Positions 7,264 to 16,363 of a stretch of 64,000 nt of DNA are shown piece by piece. The notes below the pieces were generated by a model that did no database searches, had not been told where the DNA came from, and was given only the letters and a program-made list of their open reading frames with translations. The stretch is from JAVZLH01 sp038883475. Its GTDB lineage: Archaea > Thermoproteota > Bathyarchaeia > Bathyarchaeales > Bathycorpusculaceae. Made by a program: the position numbers and the translations under genes. Numbering within the stretch: the stretch's first letter is position 1; each line of letters starts with the position of its first letter. The stretch spans positions 6,905 through 70,904 of the forward strand of contig JAVZMA010000006.1 of the NCBI GenBank assembly GCA_038883475.1, written 5' to 3'.

Positions 7264-8919
7264 ATGAAAGGAACTAGAGCTATTAGTAGAATGGCTATTG
7301 TTGGCATAGTAATTGTAATAATCGTCATAGCTGCAGTCGCAGGTTACTACTTATTGCGACCAACTGAAAAAATATTGATTATGGGGACGACGGATTCCGT
7401 CGAATCTTGCTTAGATCCTGCAAGGGCTTACGACTATTTTGGATGGGAAATCATCCAAGCTTTGGGTTCGGGGCTGGTTGAATATCGTGCTGGCGCCACC
7501 GGCGCAGCCGAGGACATAGTTCCTGCGTTGGCGACTTCTTGGGATGTTTCCGCGGATGGGAAAGTTTGGACTTTCAACCTTAGGCAAGGCGTTAAATTCG
7601 ACGATGGCACAGAGTTTAATGCAACTCATGTTAAATACACGTTTGACAGAGGTATTGGTATAGCTGACCCAGACGGACCTTTTGTTGGTATTGGTTACGG
7701 CGATATAATTGAGAATGTCACGGTAGTCAGTAAGTATGTTGTGAAGTTTTATCTCAAAATTCCGTTCTCTGCATTCCTCTCGCTTCTGGCTTGTCAAGCA
7801 TCATACATCGTTGACCCAAAGTATGCCCCAATGCATGGAACATCTTGGAACTATACTACAGACGTAATCGAGTACAAGGAAGGGGACGCTAGGGCAAGCC
7901 ACCCAATGGGCTTGGGTCCCTACAGATTAACTAAGTGGACTAGGGTAGCTGGCAAAGACTCTGAGATGAGGCTTGAAGCCAACCCCAACTACTGGAACGC
8001 GACGGGAGGTTATCCAAAAACCAAAACAATCGTAATAAAATTCTACGCAGACTCTGCCGGGCTCGCTTTAGCCATTGATGCAGGAGAAATCGACATCGCC
8101 TTCAGACAGCTAGCTGCAACGGATATAAATAATCTTAAGACAAAGACCTACCTCAAAGTTTGGGAGGGCACAGGAGCATTTATCCAATACTTGGTCTTAC
8201 AAGAAAAAAGAGCACCTTTCAACGAAACGAGGATTAGACAAGCTGTCGCCGCAGCCATCAATAGAACAACAGTTGTTAACACAGTTTTCCTTGGACAAGT
8301 CCAAAAGTTGTACAGCATGATACCCGTTGGGATGTTCGGACACACAGACGCCTTCCTCGCGCTTGGCGACCCTAACTATACGCGTACAAGAGAATTGCTC
8401 AGCCAAGTGGGATACAATGAAACCAACAAGTTAACATTTAAACTGTGGTATGAAACTTCTGGGCATTATCCACAAAGCCCCCAGCTTGCACAAGTGCTTA
8501 AATCTTCTCTGGAAGCCAGCGGAGTAATATCGGTAACGCTTGAAGGACGGGATTGGCCGGCTTATAGGACGGCGAGAGTAAACGAGGAGATGGATGCCTA
8601 CATTTTAGGATGGTACCCAGACTACATTGACCCAGACGACTACATTTACCCATTCCTCCACTCTTCTGGCGGTTCATGGCTACACCATAACTATAACAAT
8701 CCTCAGATGGATCAGCTTATAGAATGGGCGAGAGGTAACACGACAGAATCTGCAAGGGAAGATCTTTACGACCAAATTCAAGACCTAATGGTGGATGACT
8801 GCCCAATAATACCTATTTATCAAGGGTCAGCTTGGGCAGTTACAAAGCTAAACATTAAGGGAGTTTACCTAGATATAACGCAGTCTTGGCGGCACTGGCT
8901 AGTTTACGCAGAAGGATAA
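7264..8919 (+). CDS. ABC transporter substrate-binding protein, family 5 (oligopeptide/dipeptide)
   Basis: 551 residues from the ATG at 7264, chosen for its GCGGTGA site; a TTG at 7243 would add seven residues. A single hydrophobic segment (about residues 14-32) anchors or exports the protein, and no lipobox cysteine follows it. The rest is an SBP family 5 domain: ALATSWDVSADGKVWTFNLRQGVKFDDG is the family signature, followed by YYL-type ligand lobes and a WYPDYIDPDDYIYPF segment. It captures peptides, or possibly sugars, outside the cell. It is the first gene of a five-gene transporter operon; the true ligand cannot be read from sequence. Confidence 0.9.
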   Translation: MKGTRAISRMAIVGIVIVIIVIAAVAGYYLLRPTEKILIMGTTDSVESCLDPARAYDYFGWEIIQALGSGLVEYRAGATGAAEDIVPALATSWDVSADGKVWTFNLRQGVKFDDGTEFNATHVKYTFDRGIGIADPDGPFVGIGYGDIIENVTVVSKYVVKFYLKIPFSAFLSLLACQASYIVDPKYAPMHGTSWNYTTDVIEYKEGDARASHPMGLGPYRLTKWTRVAGKDSEMRLEANPNYWNATGGYPKTKTIVIKFYADSAGLALAIDAGEIDIAFRQLAATDINNLKTKTYLKVWEGTGAFIQYLVLQEKRAPFNETRIRQAVAAAINRTTVVNTVFLGQVQKLYSMIPVGMFGHTDAFLALGDPNYTRTRELLSQVGYNETNKLTFKLWYETSGHYPQSPQLAQVLKSSLEASGVISVTLEGRDWPAYRTARVNEEMDAYILGWYPDYIDPDDYIYPFLHSSGGSWLHHNYNNPQMDQLIEWARGNTTESAREDLYDQIQDLMVDDCPIIPIYQGSAWAVTKLNIKGVYLDITQSWRHWLVYAEG

Positions 8920-8974
8920 TTTAACAAAACTTTAATTCCCTCTTTCTTTTTATGTTCATGGATGTGAAATTTAC

Positions 8975-10207
8975 ATGACGCTGCGCTCCTACATAATCTC
9001 AAGGATACTACTAACAATACCAATGATATTCATACTTCTAACAATGGTATTCGTTATCGTACGAGTTTTGCCAGGAGACCCAGTTCTACTTCACTTTGAA
9101 AAAATGGAAAACCTTAAGGCCATAGAGGAGATGCGACAAAAATTAGGCCTCGACAAACCTCTATGGATACAGTATTTTGATTACTTATATGGTCTTTTAA
9201 GAGGAGACCTTGGCAAGTCAATGCAGGATTTCTCTCCTGTGGCCCAGCAAATTTTCTCTGCGTTTCCCGCAACGCTGGAGCTTGCAATTTTCTCCATGAT
9301 TATCGCGATTTCTCTCGGCATTTTCCTAGGAGTGGAGGCGTCAAAATCCTATAATAAACCTAAGGACCACGCTATAAGAGTTTTCGGAATAGTCACCTAT
9401 GCTATTCCGGTTTTCTTTTTGGGCATGATATTCCAAATAATTTTTGGAGTTGGTTTACGTTGGCTTCCGATTGGAGGGAGAACCTACCCAACCATGGAGC
9501 CAGTGGGGCTTATAATTCCGCTTGCACGACCTCCATGGGGCTTCTTGACTCATTTTCTTCTGTCGTGCATAGCTGGTTTAGTACCGTTAACATTATGTTT
9601 AGTTATGCTGAAGATAAAGGGTAAAAAAATTACGCGAAAGGTTTTGGCGCTTCTCATCCTTGTTTTCTTGGCAACATGGATACTTTGGGCTGAGGTAGGT
9701 TGGTACTACATTTCTGTCGGGGAACTGCACATCACAACTGGTTTATACACCGTTGACAGCCTCCTTGAAGGGAACCTTTACAAATTTGCCGAAGCCCTCA
9801 GATACTTGTTTCTTCCCTCTTTAACGCTGGGCTTAGTCCTTTCCGGAGTTTTCATACGGTTAACGAGAAGCAACATGTTTGAAACCATTAGACTCGATTT
9901 TGTCACAGCAGCCAAAGCAAGGGGATTAAAAGAGACGACGGTAACTTATGGCTATGCCTTCAGAAACGCCTTCCTTCCAATACTCACCATGATGGGGCTA
10001 CAGTTTGCGACGCTCCTTGCTGGGGCAGTGCTGACCGAAACCACATTTTCATGGCCAGGCCTTGGAAGATACATCGTTGACCGCATCAACTTCAGAGATT
10101 ACACAGCCATCCAAGGGGCTGTCGTGTTCTTTGGCATTCTAGTGTCTATTGTAAGTTTAGTGGTGGATTTGCTTTATGCGTATCTTGACCCGAGAATTCG
10201 ACTGTAG
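8975..10207 (+). CDS. ABC transporter permease, DppB/OppB type
   Basis: 410 residues. The N-terminal segment IISRILLTIPMIFILLTMVFVIVRVLPGDP is the DppB signature, with further membrane spans after it. The coupling EAA-type loop is TAAKARGLKETTVTYGYAFRNAFLPILTMMG. The protein is about 70-90 residues longer than ordinary DppB because of an extra hydrophobic insertion (roughly residues 180-270) before the last spans. It pairs with the following permease to form the channel. Confidence 0.9.
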   Translation: MTLRSYIISRILLTIPMIFILLTMVFVIVRVLPGDPVLLHFEKMENLKAIEEMRQKLGLDKPLWIQYFDYLYGLLRGDLGKSMQDFSPVAQQIFSAFPATLELAIFSMIIAISLGIFLGVEASKSYNKPKDHAIRVFGIVTYAIPVFFLGMIFQIIFGVGLRWLPIGGRTYPTMEPVGLIIPLARPPWGFLTHFLLSCIAGLVPLTLCLVMLKIKGKKITRKVLALLILVFLATWILWAEVGWYYISVGELHITTGLYTVDSLLEGNLYKFAEALRYLFLPSLTLGLVLSGVFIRLTRSNMFETIRLDFVTAAKARGLKETTVTYGYAFRNAFLPILTMMGLQFATLLAGAVLTETTFSWPGLGRYIVDRINFRDYTAIQGAVVFFGILVSIVSLVVDLLYAYLDPRIRL

Positions 10208-10219
10208 GAGGGGGTTACT

Positions 10220-11110
10220 GTGGAAAAGCTTGGTGTAAGAAGAAGCATGCTCTCAAAGATTGTACCTGGCATAACTTCTCTAACAAAAAGGGGGTTAGCC
10301 GGTTGGCTGATAATACTTGGCGCTGTAATAGTGGCGTCAATAATTGTTATGACTTTGCTCTCTCCATGGATATCCCCTTACGACCCATCAACTAAGGGTA
10401 TAAACGTGGGTGCACCATTAACCCCGCCAAATTACCAATTCCCCTTCGGGACAAACGATTTGGGGCAAGACATGTTGAGCAGAGTGATATCTGGAGGAGG
10501 TATAATGCTACAAGTTGCGCTATTGTCTGTCGTAATATGCTTAATGGTGGGTGTTCCTTTGGGGTTGTTCTCGTCTTATATAGGTGGAGTGCTCGACAGA
10601 ACCATCTGCCTCGTAATGGACAGCGTTTACGCATTTCCCGGTTTGATTCTTGCGATAGCAATCGCAGCGATGCTGGGAAGAGGTGTCACAAACATGGCTT
10701 TATCAATTGCAGTTGTGTATATTCCTTCATACTTCAGAGTAATCCGAAGTCAAGTGCTAAGCATAAAAGAGATGCCTTACGTTGAGGCAGCCCAATCTAT
10801 TGGGGCGAAAAGCCGCACAATACTTTTTAACTACATATTGCCAAACGTTGTTCCCTCCATAGTTGTTGTTGCAACAGTAAATTTTGCAGATGCTATCTTA
10901 ACAGCGGCGGGTTTGACTTTCATTGGTTTAGGCGTTGAAGTTGACATTCCCGACTGGGGTTGGGACTTAACTAATGGGCGTAGACTTCTTCCCAGCGGAG
11001 TTTGGTGGGTAATAACTTTTCCAGGCATATTCATAATACTTCTGGCTTTAGGATTCACATTAATGGGAGAAGGACTAAGTGAGCTCCTAAACCCGAAACT
11101 TAGAGAATAA
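10220..11110 (+). CDS. ABC transporter permease, DppC/OppC type
   Basis: 296 residues with a GTG start behind a strong GGAGGGGG site, 12 nt after the DppB stop. It has an N-terminal OppC_N-like span (WLIILGAVIVASIIVMTLLSPWI), the PFGTNDLGQDMLSRVISGG signature, and the ATPase-coupling loop YVEAAQSIGAKSRTILFNYILPN. Length and topology are normal for DppC. Confidence 0.92.
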   Translation: MEKLGVRRSMLSKIVPGITSLTKRGLAGWLIILGAVIVASIIVMTLLSPWISPYDPSTKGINVGAPLTPPNYQFPFGTNDLGQDMLSRVISGGGIMLQVALLSVVICLMVGVPLGLFSSYIGGVLDRTICLVMDSVYAFPGLILAIAIAAMLGRGVTNMALSIAVVYIPSYFRVIRSQVLSIKEMPYVEAAQSIGAKSRTILFNYILPNVVPSIVVVATVNFADAILTAAGLTFIGLGVEVDIPDWGWDLTNGRRLLPSGVWWVITFPGIFIILLALGFTLMGEGLSELLNPKLRE

Positions 11111-11120
11111 GGGGAAGCCC

Positions 11121-12095
11121 ATGCAAAAACAACTGTTAACAGTAGAAGATTTAACCGTTGAGTATTGGACAAGAAGAGGAAAAGTGCGGGCGGTAGACAA
11201 TGTTTCCTTCTCTCTAGGTAAAGCTGAAACATTAGGTGTTGTTGGCGAGTCAGGTTCGGGAAAATCTACTCTGGGGCTATCTTTAATTCGCCTTGTTCCT
11301 CCACCTGGAAGAATAGTTAAGGGTCATGTGTGGCTTGAAGGCAAAGACCTTCTTAAACTTCGAGAGAACGAAATGCGCGATGTGAGAGGGAGAAAAATAG
11401 CTTTCGTCTTCCAAGATCCTATGACTTCTCTGAATCCCGTTAAGAAAGTAGGCGCACATTTTGTGGAGTTAATCCGAACTCACGAGCCTAAAATAAGCGA
11501 TGAAGAAGCTCTTAAACGCGCGGAAAAACTTCTCAAGGATGTTGGTATACAACCTGAACGTATAAACGATTATCCTCATCAACTAAGCGGGGGAATGAGG
11601 CAACGCGTAATGATAGCTTTAGCTATAACCCTCAACCCTTACATAGTTGTCGCTGATGAACCTACGACAGCCCTTGACGTTATTGTGCAAGCGAAAATAC
11701 TTGACCTCTTAAAAGACATTCAAAACGCATACGCAATGACTTTAATCCTCATCACGCATGATTTGAGCATAGCGCTTGAAAGGTGCGACAAAATCCTTGT
11801 AATGTACGCTGGGCACATGGTTGAGCGCGCCCACATAAAAGACATTTATAAAAACCCTCAGCATCCATACACACGGGGGCTTCTAAAGTCTATTCCAAAC
11901 ATCGAACTTGCCGAGCAAAAACTCGAAGCCATACCTGGTTCTCCACCAGACCTCCTTAACCTTCCCAAAGGTTGCAGGTTCTGGCCGCGTTGTTCTAGTG
12001 CGATGGATAAATGTAGAAAAACTGAACCTCAGCTAATAGAAACCGAACCCAATCATTTTGTTCGTTGTTTTCTGTATGGAGACGGCGGAAAATGA
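11121..12095 (+). CDS. ABC transporter ATP-binding protein, DppD/OppD type
   Basis: 324 residues. Walker A GESGSGKST, Q-loop VFQDPMTSLNP, signature LSGGMRQR, Walker B VVADEPTTALD and the H-loop histidine in LITHDL are all present. The C-terminal oligopeptide-transporter extension carries the cysteine cluster GCRFWPRCSSAMDKC, which in this family binds an Fe-S cluster or metal. Its TGA overlaps the ATG of the next ATPase. Confidence 0.93.
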   Translation: MQKQLLTVEDLTVEYWTRRGKVRAVDNVSFSLGKAETLGVVGESGSGKSTLGLSLIRLVPPPGRIVKGHVWLEGKDLLKLRENEMRDVRGRKIAFVFQDPMTSLNPVKKVGAHFVELIRTHEPKISDEEALKRAEKLLKDVGIQPERINDYPHQLSGGMRQRVMIALAITLNPYIVVADEPTTALDVIVQAKILDLLKDIQNAYAMTLILITHDLSIALERCDKILVMYAGHMVERAHIKDIYKNPQHPYTRGLLKSIPNIELAEQKLEAIPGSPPDLLNLPKGCRFWPRCSSAMDKCRKTEPQLIETEPNHFVRCFLYGDGGK

Positions 12096-13087
12096 GTCAA
12101 GTTGAAATCGTGAAAGTTGAAAACTTAAAAAAGTATTTCCCAGTTGAGAAAAGCTTTCTTGAGAAACTGCTGACCCGCACTAGAAACTTTGTTCGAGCTG
12201 TTGACGATGTAACCTTCTCTGTGCGAAAAGGCGAGGTCTTCACCCTTGCTGGCGAAAGTGGATGTGGAAAAACAACCACTGGAAAACTTATTTTAAGACT
12301 TATTCTGCCAACATCTGGAAAAGTGTTCTTTAAAAACCAAGAGATAACAAATCTTAAACCAGAAGAACTAAGGCTTCTGAGAAGAAAAATGCAGATAATA
12401 TTCCAAGATCCCTACGCCTCATTTAACCCGCGAATGAAAATTGGAGACGCCGTAGGACATCCACTTGAAATTCACGGGTTAGCTTCAGGCGAGGAGAAGA
12501 GGAAAAGAGTCCTAGCAATGTTGGAACGCGTGGGTTTGACGCCCCCAGAACAGTTTGTAGAATTGTATCCGCATCAACTAAGCGGAGGACAAAGGCAACG
12601 GGCGGCAATGGCAAGATCTTTAATTCTAGATCCCGAATTTATTGTGGCAGATGAACCGGTTTCCATGATAGACGTTTCGCTGAGAACAACAATAATCGAT
12701 TTAATGTTAGATCTTAAAAGGGAATTGCAACTCACCTATCTATTCATAACACATGATTTAGCTGTTGCCAAATATATTTCAGATAGAATCGCAATAATGT
12801 ATCTCGGAAAAATTGTGGAGATGGGTGAAAAGGAAGAAATTTTTTCAAATCCGCTGCATCCTTACACCCAAGCATTGCTTTCAGCCATACCAGTTCCAAA
12901 TCCGGAACGCAAAAGGAAAGCAATGGAACTTAAAGGTGAAGTGCCCTCAGCCGTAAAAATTCCTACTGGTTGCCGTTTTCACCCTAGATGCCCATTTGCG
13001 GAGAAAATATGTAAAGAAAAGGAACCTGAATTAATAGCTGCGGCGTCTGGTCATTTCGTGTCTTGCCATCTAATTGGAAGCAAATAA
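12092..13087 (+). CDS. ABC transporter ATP-binding protein, DppF/OppF type
   Basis: 331 residues from the ATG at 12092, which overlaps the preceding stop as ATGA; an upstream TTG at 12065 would overlap needlessly. Walker A is GESGCGKTT, the signature LSGGQRQR, and Walker B IVADEPVSMID. The C-terminal GCRFHPRCPFAEKIC cluster is intact. It is the last gene of the operon and forms the heterodimeric motor with the DppD-type protein. Confidence 0.93.
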   Translation: MSQVEIVKVENLKKYFPVEKSFLEKLLTRTRNFVRAVDDVTFSVRKGEVFTLAGESGCGKTTTGKLILRLILPTSGKVFFKNQEITNLKPEELRLLRRKMQIIFQDPYASFNPRMKIGDAVGHPLEIHGLASGEEKRKRVLAMLERVGLTPPEQFVELYPHQLSGGQRQRAAMARSLILDPEFIVADEPVSMIDVSLRTTIIDLMLDLKRELQLTYLFITHDLAVAKYISDRIAIMYLGKIVEMGEKEEIFSNPLHPYTQALLSAIPVPNPERKRKAMELKGEVPSAVKIPTGCRFHPRCPFAEKICKEKEPELIAAASGHFVSCHLIGSK

Positions 13088-13096
13088 TTGCCTAGG

Positions 13097-13222
13097 TCAT
13101 TCTGCCTTCGAGTTTTTTACATTACGCGCCCAGAGTGCTCCCCAAATTGCTAGGGATGCAATTGTAATCCAGAAAAGGATTATTAGCATTTTAACAGCGT
13201 CGGAAGCTATTTCCTCAAACAT
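13097..13222 (-). CDS. Small single-span membrane protein (41 aa)
   Basis: A 41-codon frame with GGAGAAGG upstream of its ATG. It begins MFEEIASDAVKM, has one strongly hydrophobic span (LIILFWITIASLAIWGALWA), and ends with a charged tail RNVKNSKAE. It lies 9 bp from and opposite to the transporter operon. I do not recognise the family. Support is the ribosome site, the compact start-span-charged-tail layout and the lack of any competing frame. Confidence 0.4.
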   Translation of the reverse strand: MFEEIASDAVKMLIILFWITIASLAIWGALWARNVKNSKAE

Positions 13223-13433
13223 GATGCGCCTTCTCCGTAAAGAACAATTGCCTTGACAACCTATAAAACAAAGTTTCCATGAATGAAATAAGTTTGCATT
13301 GCGGCATATTGTTGTAAAGGATATATGCTAGGAGAGATAGTAAGTGTTTTATAAAGATTCCACTATATACGATTTCAGCCCAACCGGGGAGAAAGGAGAG
13401 GGCTTCCATTACCATCTATTTTCTAGCAAAACT

Positions 13434-14972
13434 TTACTTCAATCCAAAACTTGAGGGTCTTCCTCCAAGTTTGTAACCGTAGTACCATGCTGTCCAGCCT
13501 TTTTGGAAAGCCTCTTTTGCTTCTTTTCTCCTTCTTCTACGATAGAACCATAAAGCAAGTAAGCCAATTACTATAACCCAGATTAAAAGCAAAAGCCAGT
13601 AGAACCATTCTGGAAGATACCATCCACCCACATGTAGAGAAGAATAATGGGCGGTAGCCGTGTGGGGGCTATCCATAAAAACTGTTATTGTTTTAACTCC
13701 CATAGCAAGGTAACTTCCGTCAACATCCCACCTTTCAAAATTGTACTCGGACAGCGCTGGCGCCGTTAAGGTAACGTTCTGAAAAGCATCATGCCATCCC
13801 TCGCCAGGAATAGTCACTATTCCAGCAGGGTCAGTTTGCACGGTTAGGTGGCATTGAAGAATGTAATGGGCAGTAGCTGTGCGATTACCATCCATTGTAA
13901 TTGTGATAGGGTTTTCCGGCTTAAGTACTCCATCTACATTCCAGTAAAGAAATTTGTAACGTACGCCAAGAGACATAGAAACATATAAAGGCGCTGTCAA
14001 AGACACAACAGAGTTTTCATTGTACCAGCCCTCGCCAGGAATACAAGCAATATCTTGCGGGTCTGTTTTCACAATTAGATAATAACGCCTTTTTGGAGAC
14101 GCTATTATTTCAAATGTTGATGTGACGGCTGGACTATATGGCAAACCACCCATTTTAGGTGAGGCTGTGTATGGTCCGGCAGTTGTCGTTGCAATCCCGA
14201 TAATGGTGGAAATTGGTATTTGGAAAAGAGCAGACAAATGACTTTCGCCAGGTTGAAAAACTAAGTTATCCTTTTCTATGTATGTTATTGGGTATGCTGC
14301 GGCATCATAAACTGTGATTATAATTGTACCCAACTTTGCCGTCAATGCAATGTTCCTTACAGTTAGGTTAAAGACTACGGTCTCTCCTCTTTGAAATTCT
14401 CTCTGCGGCTCTAAATTCTCATTCAAAGTTGTTATGTCAGTTACCTGAACTATCCAGCCAACTTGAAAAGTTAAAGAATCTATTATAACCTCTCCTGCCA
14501 CATCTACTGTTGCAATTGCAGACCATTCGCCAAAAATTATCTGTTCAGCGTTTTCTTCTGGCCAAGGAATTCTAAAACTAAATTGGGCTATTCCGCTTTG
14601 ATTTGTAGGTGACGTGTGTACCATTGTTATGTTTTGAAAAGCGTTAGATGGGTTGTTTACTTGGAAGGCCACAAGCTTATTCGCTACTGGGTACTCATTG
14701 TATGTAACAAGCGCGTAGAGAAAAACCAATTCTTGTGGCTGAAAAGAGTCGCTTGACTGGTTTATTCCTTTTCCATCAAACGGTTTTTTGTCTGTAAAAA
14801 TATCGATTTTTCTACTGAGATAGCTTGAAAAAGAAAGCCCTAAATCTTCTCTAATAACGCTCAGTAAAATTACGACTGTTGCAAGTATCACAGCTAGTTT
14901 TTTGAGGTTACTGCTCATTGCCATCAAGCTTTTAGTGTATGCTGATTTCTTTAACAAATATTCCGTAATCAT
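13434..14972 (-). CDS. Surface-anchored protein with Ig-like and InlB B-repeat-like domains
   Basis: Up to 512 residues. An N-terminal hydrophobic segment (KKLAVILATVVILLSVI) directs export; the true start may be the internal ATG pair near residue 17. The middle has CARDB/Ig-like beta domains (PVANKLVAFQV, FNLTVRNIALTAKLGT). Two tandem repeats follow with the pattern VKTDP-GEGW-L.AP-W.VDG-T.TM-TATAHY, the InlB B-repeat type. A C-terminal span (WFYWLLLLIWVIVIGLLALWF) with an RRRRR stop-transfer anchors it in the membrane. It is probably an outside-facing adhesion or envelope protein. No partner is adjacent. Confidence 0.75.
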   Translation of the reverse strand: MITEYLLKKSAYTKSLMAMSSNLKKLAVILATVVILLSVIREDLGLSFSSYLSRKIDIFTDKKPFDGKGINQSSDSFQPQELVFLYALVTYNEYPVANKLVAFQVNNPSNAFQNITMVHTSPTNQSGIAQFSFRIPWPEENAEQIIFGEWSAIATVDVAGEVIIDSLTFQVGWIVQVTDITTLNENLEPQREFQRGETVVFNLTVRNIALTAKLGTIIITVYDAAAYPITYIEKDNLVFQPGESHLSALFQIPISTIIGIATTTAGPYTASPKMGGLPYSPAVTSTFEIIASPKRRYYLIVKTDPQDIACIPGEGWYNENSVVSLTAPLYVSMSLGVRYKFLYWNVDGVLKPENPITITMDGNRTATAHYILQCHLTVQTDPAGIVTIPGEGWHDAFQNVTLTAPALSEYNFERWDVDGSYLAMGVKTITVFMDSPHTATAHYSSLHVGGWYLPEWFYWLLLLIWVIVIGLLALWFYRRRRRKEAKEAFQKGWTAWYYGYKLGGRPSSFGLK

Positions 14973-15053
14973 GAATATTACTACAAAGGATGCGTTTTCA
15001 AAAAGCTACAATCCCAAATTTTATTCAAAAATGTTAAAGCGGGCCCGCCGGGA

Positions 15054-15084
15054 ACTGTCCCTTGAAAGGTCTGTGCCCTTCAAG
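15054..15084 (-). other. tRNA-Lys intron 2, T-loop 59/60 site (31 nt)
   Basis: The segment starts CTTGAAGG and continues to CCTTTCAAG, folding into a hairpin. It interrupts the T-loop between positions 59 and 60. Its removal restores a normal 7-nt T-loop TTCAAAT. Confidence 0.78.
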
Positions 15085-15113
15085 TTTGAACCCGGGACCT
15101 ACGGGTTAAGAGC

Positions 15114-15141
15114 CTCAACCCATCCCGCGCAGCGGTTTGGT
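15114..15141 (-). other. tRNA-Lys intron 1, non-canonical 30/31 site (28 nt)
   Basis: Removal joins GCGG to G31 and completes the anticodon stem. It is at the same position as intron 1 of tRNA-Tyr in this window. Confidence 0.75.
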
Positions 15142-15275
15142 CCGCCGCTCTACCTTACTGAGCTACGGGCCCATTGGTTTTCGTAGATATGCATTGAATT
15201 GCGGTTTAATAAATTTAGCTTCGTGAAAAGTTAAATGGTTCTGTGTTTAGTCTATTTTGGTTGATGGAGCGGGAA

Positions 15276-16079
15276 GTGTTGGGTGAAGTTATTTTTGTTG
15301 GCTTGGGATTGCATGACGAGTTTGGGATAAGCTTGCGCGGGTTAGAAGAGGTGAGGGATGCGGACGCCGTTTTTGTAGAGCTTTACACGAGTTTATTGCC
15401 AAAGTTTTCGAAGGAGCATTTTGAAGAGATTTCGGGTAAGAAGCTCAATGTTGTTTCGCGGAGGGAGTTAGAGGAAGAAAATGGAAAAGTCATCCTAGAG
15501 GCTACAAAGAGAGGCAAGGTTGTTTTGCTTGTTCCAGGCGACCCGCTTGTGGCTACTACGCATATTGCCTTAAGGTTAGAGGCTGAAAAACGCGGAGTAA
15601 AGACGCGTATTGTTCACGGCGCATCAATAATTTCTGCAGTTGTTGGCTTGTCGGGCTTGCACAGTTACAAGTTTGGTAAAAGTGTTACTATACCGTTTCC
15701 AGAAGAAACCAAGCCATTAACACCCTACAAGGTTATTGGTCAGAATAGGCGGCTTGGGCTTCATACGCTCTGTTTGCTTGACATAAAGGCTGAAGAGAAA
15801 CGTTATCTGAACATCCGCGAAGCTTTGGAAGCCCTATTAAAAATTGAGAAAGAACGGAGGAAGGGCGTAATTACCTCAAACACGTTTGTGGTTGGCATAG
15901 CTAGGGCTGGCAGTGACGCGCCTACAGTTAAAGCCTCAACAGTAAGCGAACTGTTAAATTACAATTTTGGGGAGCCGCCTTACAGCCTCATATTTCTTGG
16001 AAACCTTCATTTCATGGAGGCTGAAGCCCTAATAGCTTTTGCAGGTGCTCCGCCGAAAATAAGGGAGGCTGTTGAATGA
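15276..16079 (+). CDS. dph5: Diphthine synthase
   Basis: About 267 residues. It is a SAM-dependent methyltransferase of the tetrapyrrole-methylase fold that methylates the elongation factor 2 histidine derivative during diphthamide synthesis. The start IFVGLGLHDEFGISLRGLEEV, then VPGDPLVATTH and HGASIISAVVGLSGLHSYKFGKSVTIPF, are the Dph5 hallmarks. The frame is open from 15243, but the GGAG at 15266-15269 favours the GTG at 15276 or the TTG at 15279. First gene of a four-gene run with DUF357, ribL and rhomboid genes. Dph6, the last step, is encoded at 61 kb. Confidence 0.94.
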   Translation: MLGEVIFVGLGLHDEFGISLRGLEEVRDADAVFVELYTSLLPKFSKEHFEEISGKKLNVVSRRELEEENGKVILEATKRGKVVLLVPGDPLVATTHIALRLEAEKRGVKTRIVHGASIISAVVGLSGLHSYKFGKSVTIPFPEETKPLTPYKVIGQNRRLGLHTLCLLDIKAEEKRYLNIREALEALLKIEKERRKGVITSNTFVVGIARAGSDAPTVKASTVSELLNYNFGEPPYSLIFLGNLHFMEAEALIAFAGAPPKIREAVE

Positions 16080-16363
16080 GTCTTGAGGAGCTTGTTTCTA
16101 ATTATGTGGGTTCCGTGGAGCAAGTTCTTAGAGAAATCAAAACTGTTGATAAACCCTTAAATGTGAATTTAGAAGGCGTTGAGAAAGTTATTGAGTATGC
16201 TAGAGCCTATTTAGATGACGCAAAATATTATAGGGAGAAGATGCGGTTTGAAGTTAGCTTAGCCGCGGTTGCCTATTGCGAAGGTTTATTAGACGCTTTA
16301 AAACTGCTTGGAGCGGTGAAGTTTGAATGGCCATTGAAGAAAAAGAGCGGAAGAGAAAGATAG
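16076..16363 (+). CDS. DUF357 family protein
   Basis: 95 residues overlapping the dph5 stop as ATGA. It is helical throughout, with the family segment VEKVIEYARAYLDDAKYYREKMRFEVSLAAVAYCEGLLDAL. DUF357 is archaeal and often lies beside ribL or RNA-processing genes. Its function is unknown; its fold resembles four-helix scaffolds. Translational coupling on both sides suggests it is made with Dph5 and RibL. Confidence 0.88.
   Translation: MSLEELVSNYVGSVEQVLREIKTVDKPLNVNLEGVEKVIEYARAYLDDAKYYREKMRFEVSLAAVAYCEGLLDALKLLGAVKFEWPLKKKSGRER

Larger units (their letters stand above)
15040..15172 (-). tRNA. tRNA-Lys(CTT) with two introns, one in the T-loop
   Basis: Minus-strand acceptor GGGCCCG pairs with CGGGCCC, followed by G73. 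The D-arm is GCTC/GAGC. The anticodon stem reads GCGG, then G31-CTCTTAA-CCCGT, giving stem GCGGG/CCCGT (one G-T pair) and anticodon CTT. The variable loop AGGTC and T-stem CCGGG/CCCGG are normal, but the T-loop is split after TTCAAA. Exons are 15142-15172, 15085-15113 and 15040-15053, giving a 74-nt mature RNA. CCA is not encoded. Sequence and identity features match archaeal tRNA-Lys. Confidence 0.9.

Noticed and set aside
13215..13415. 66-codon minus-strand frame upstream of the small membrane protein gene
   Set aside because: It contains TATA-like promoter sequence, lacks a ribosome site and has unnatural composition; the shorter 13097-13222 gene explains the region better.
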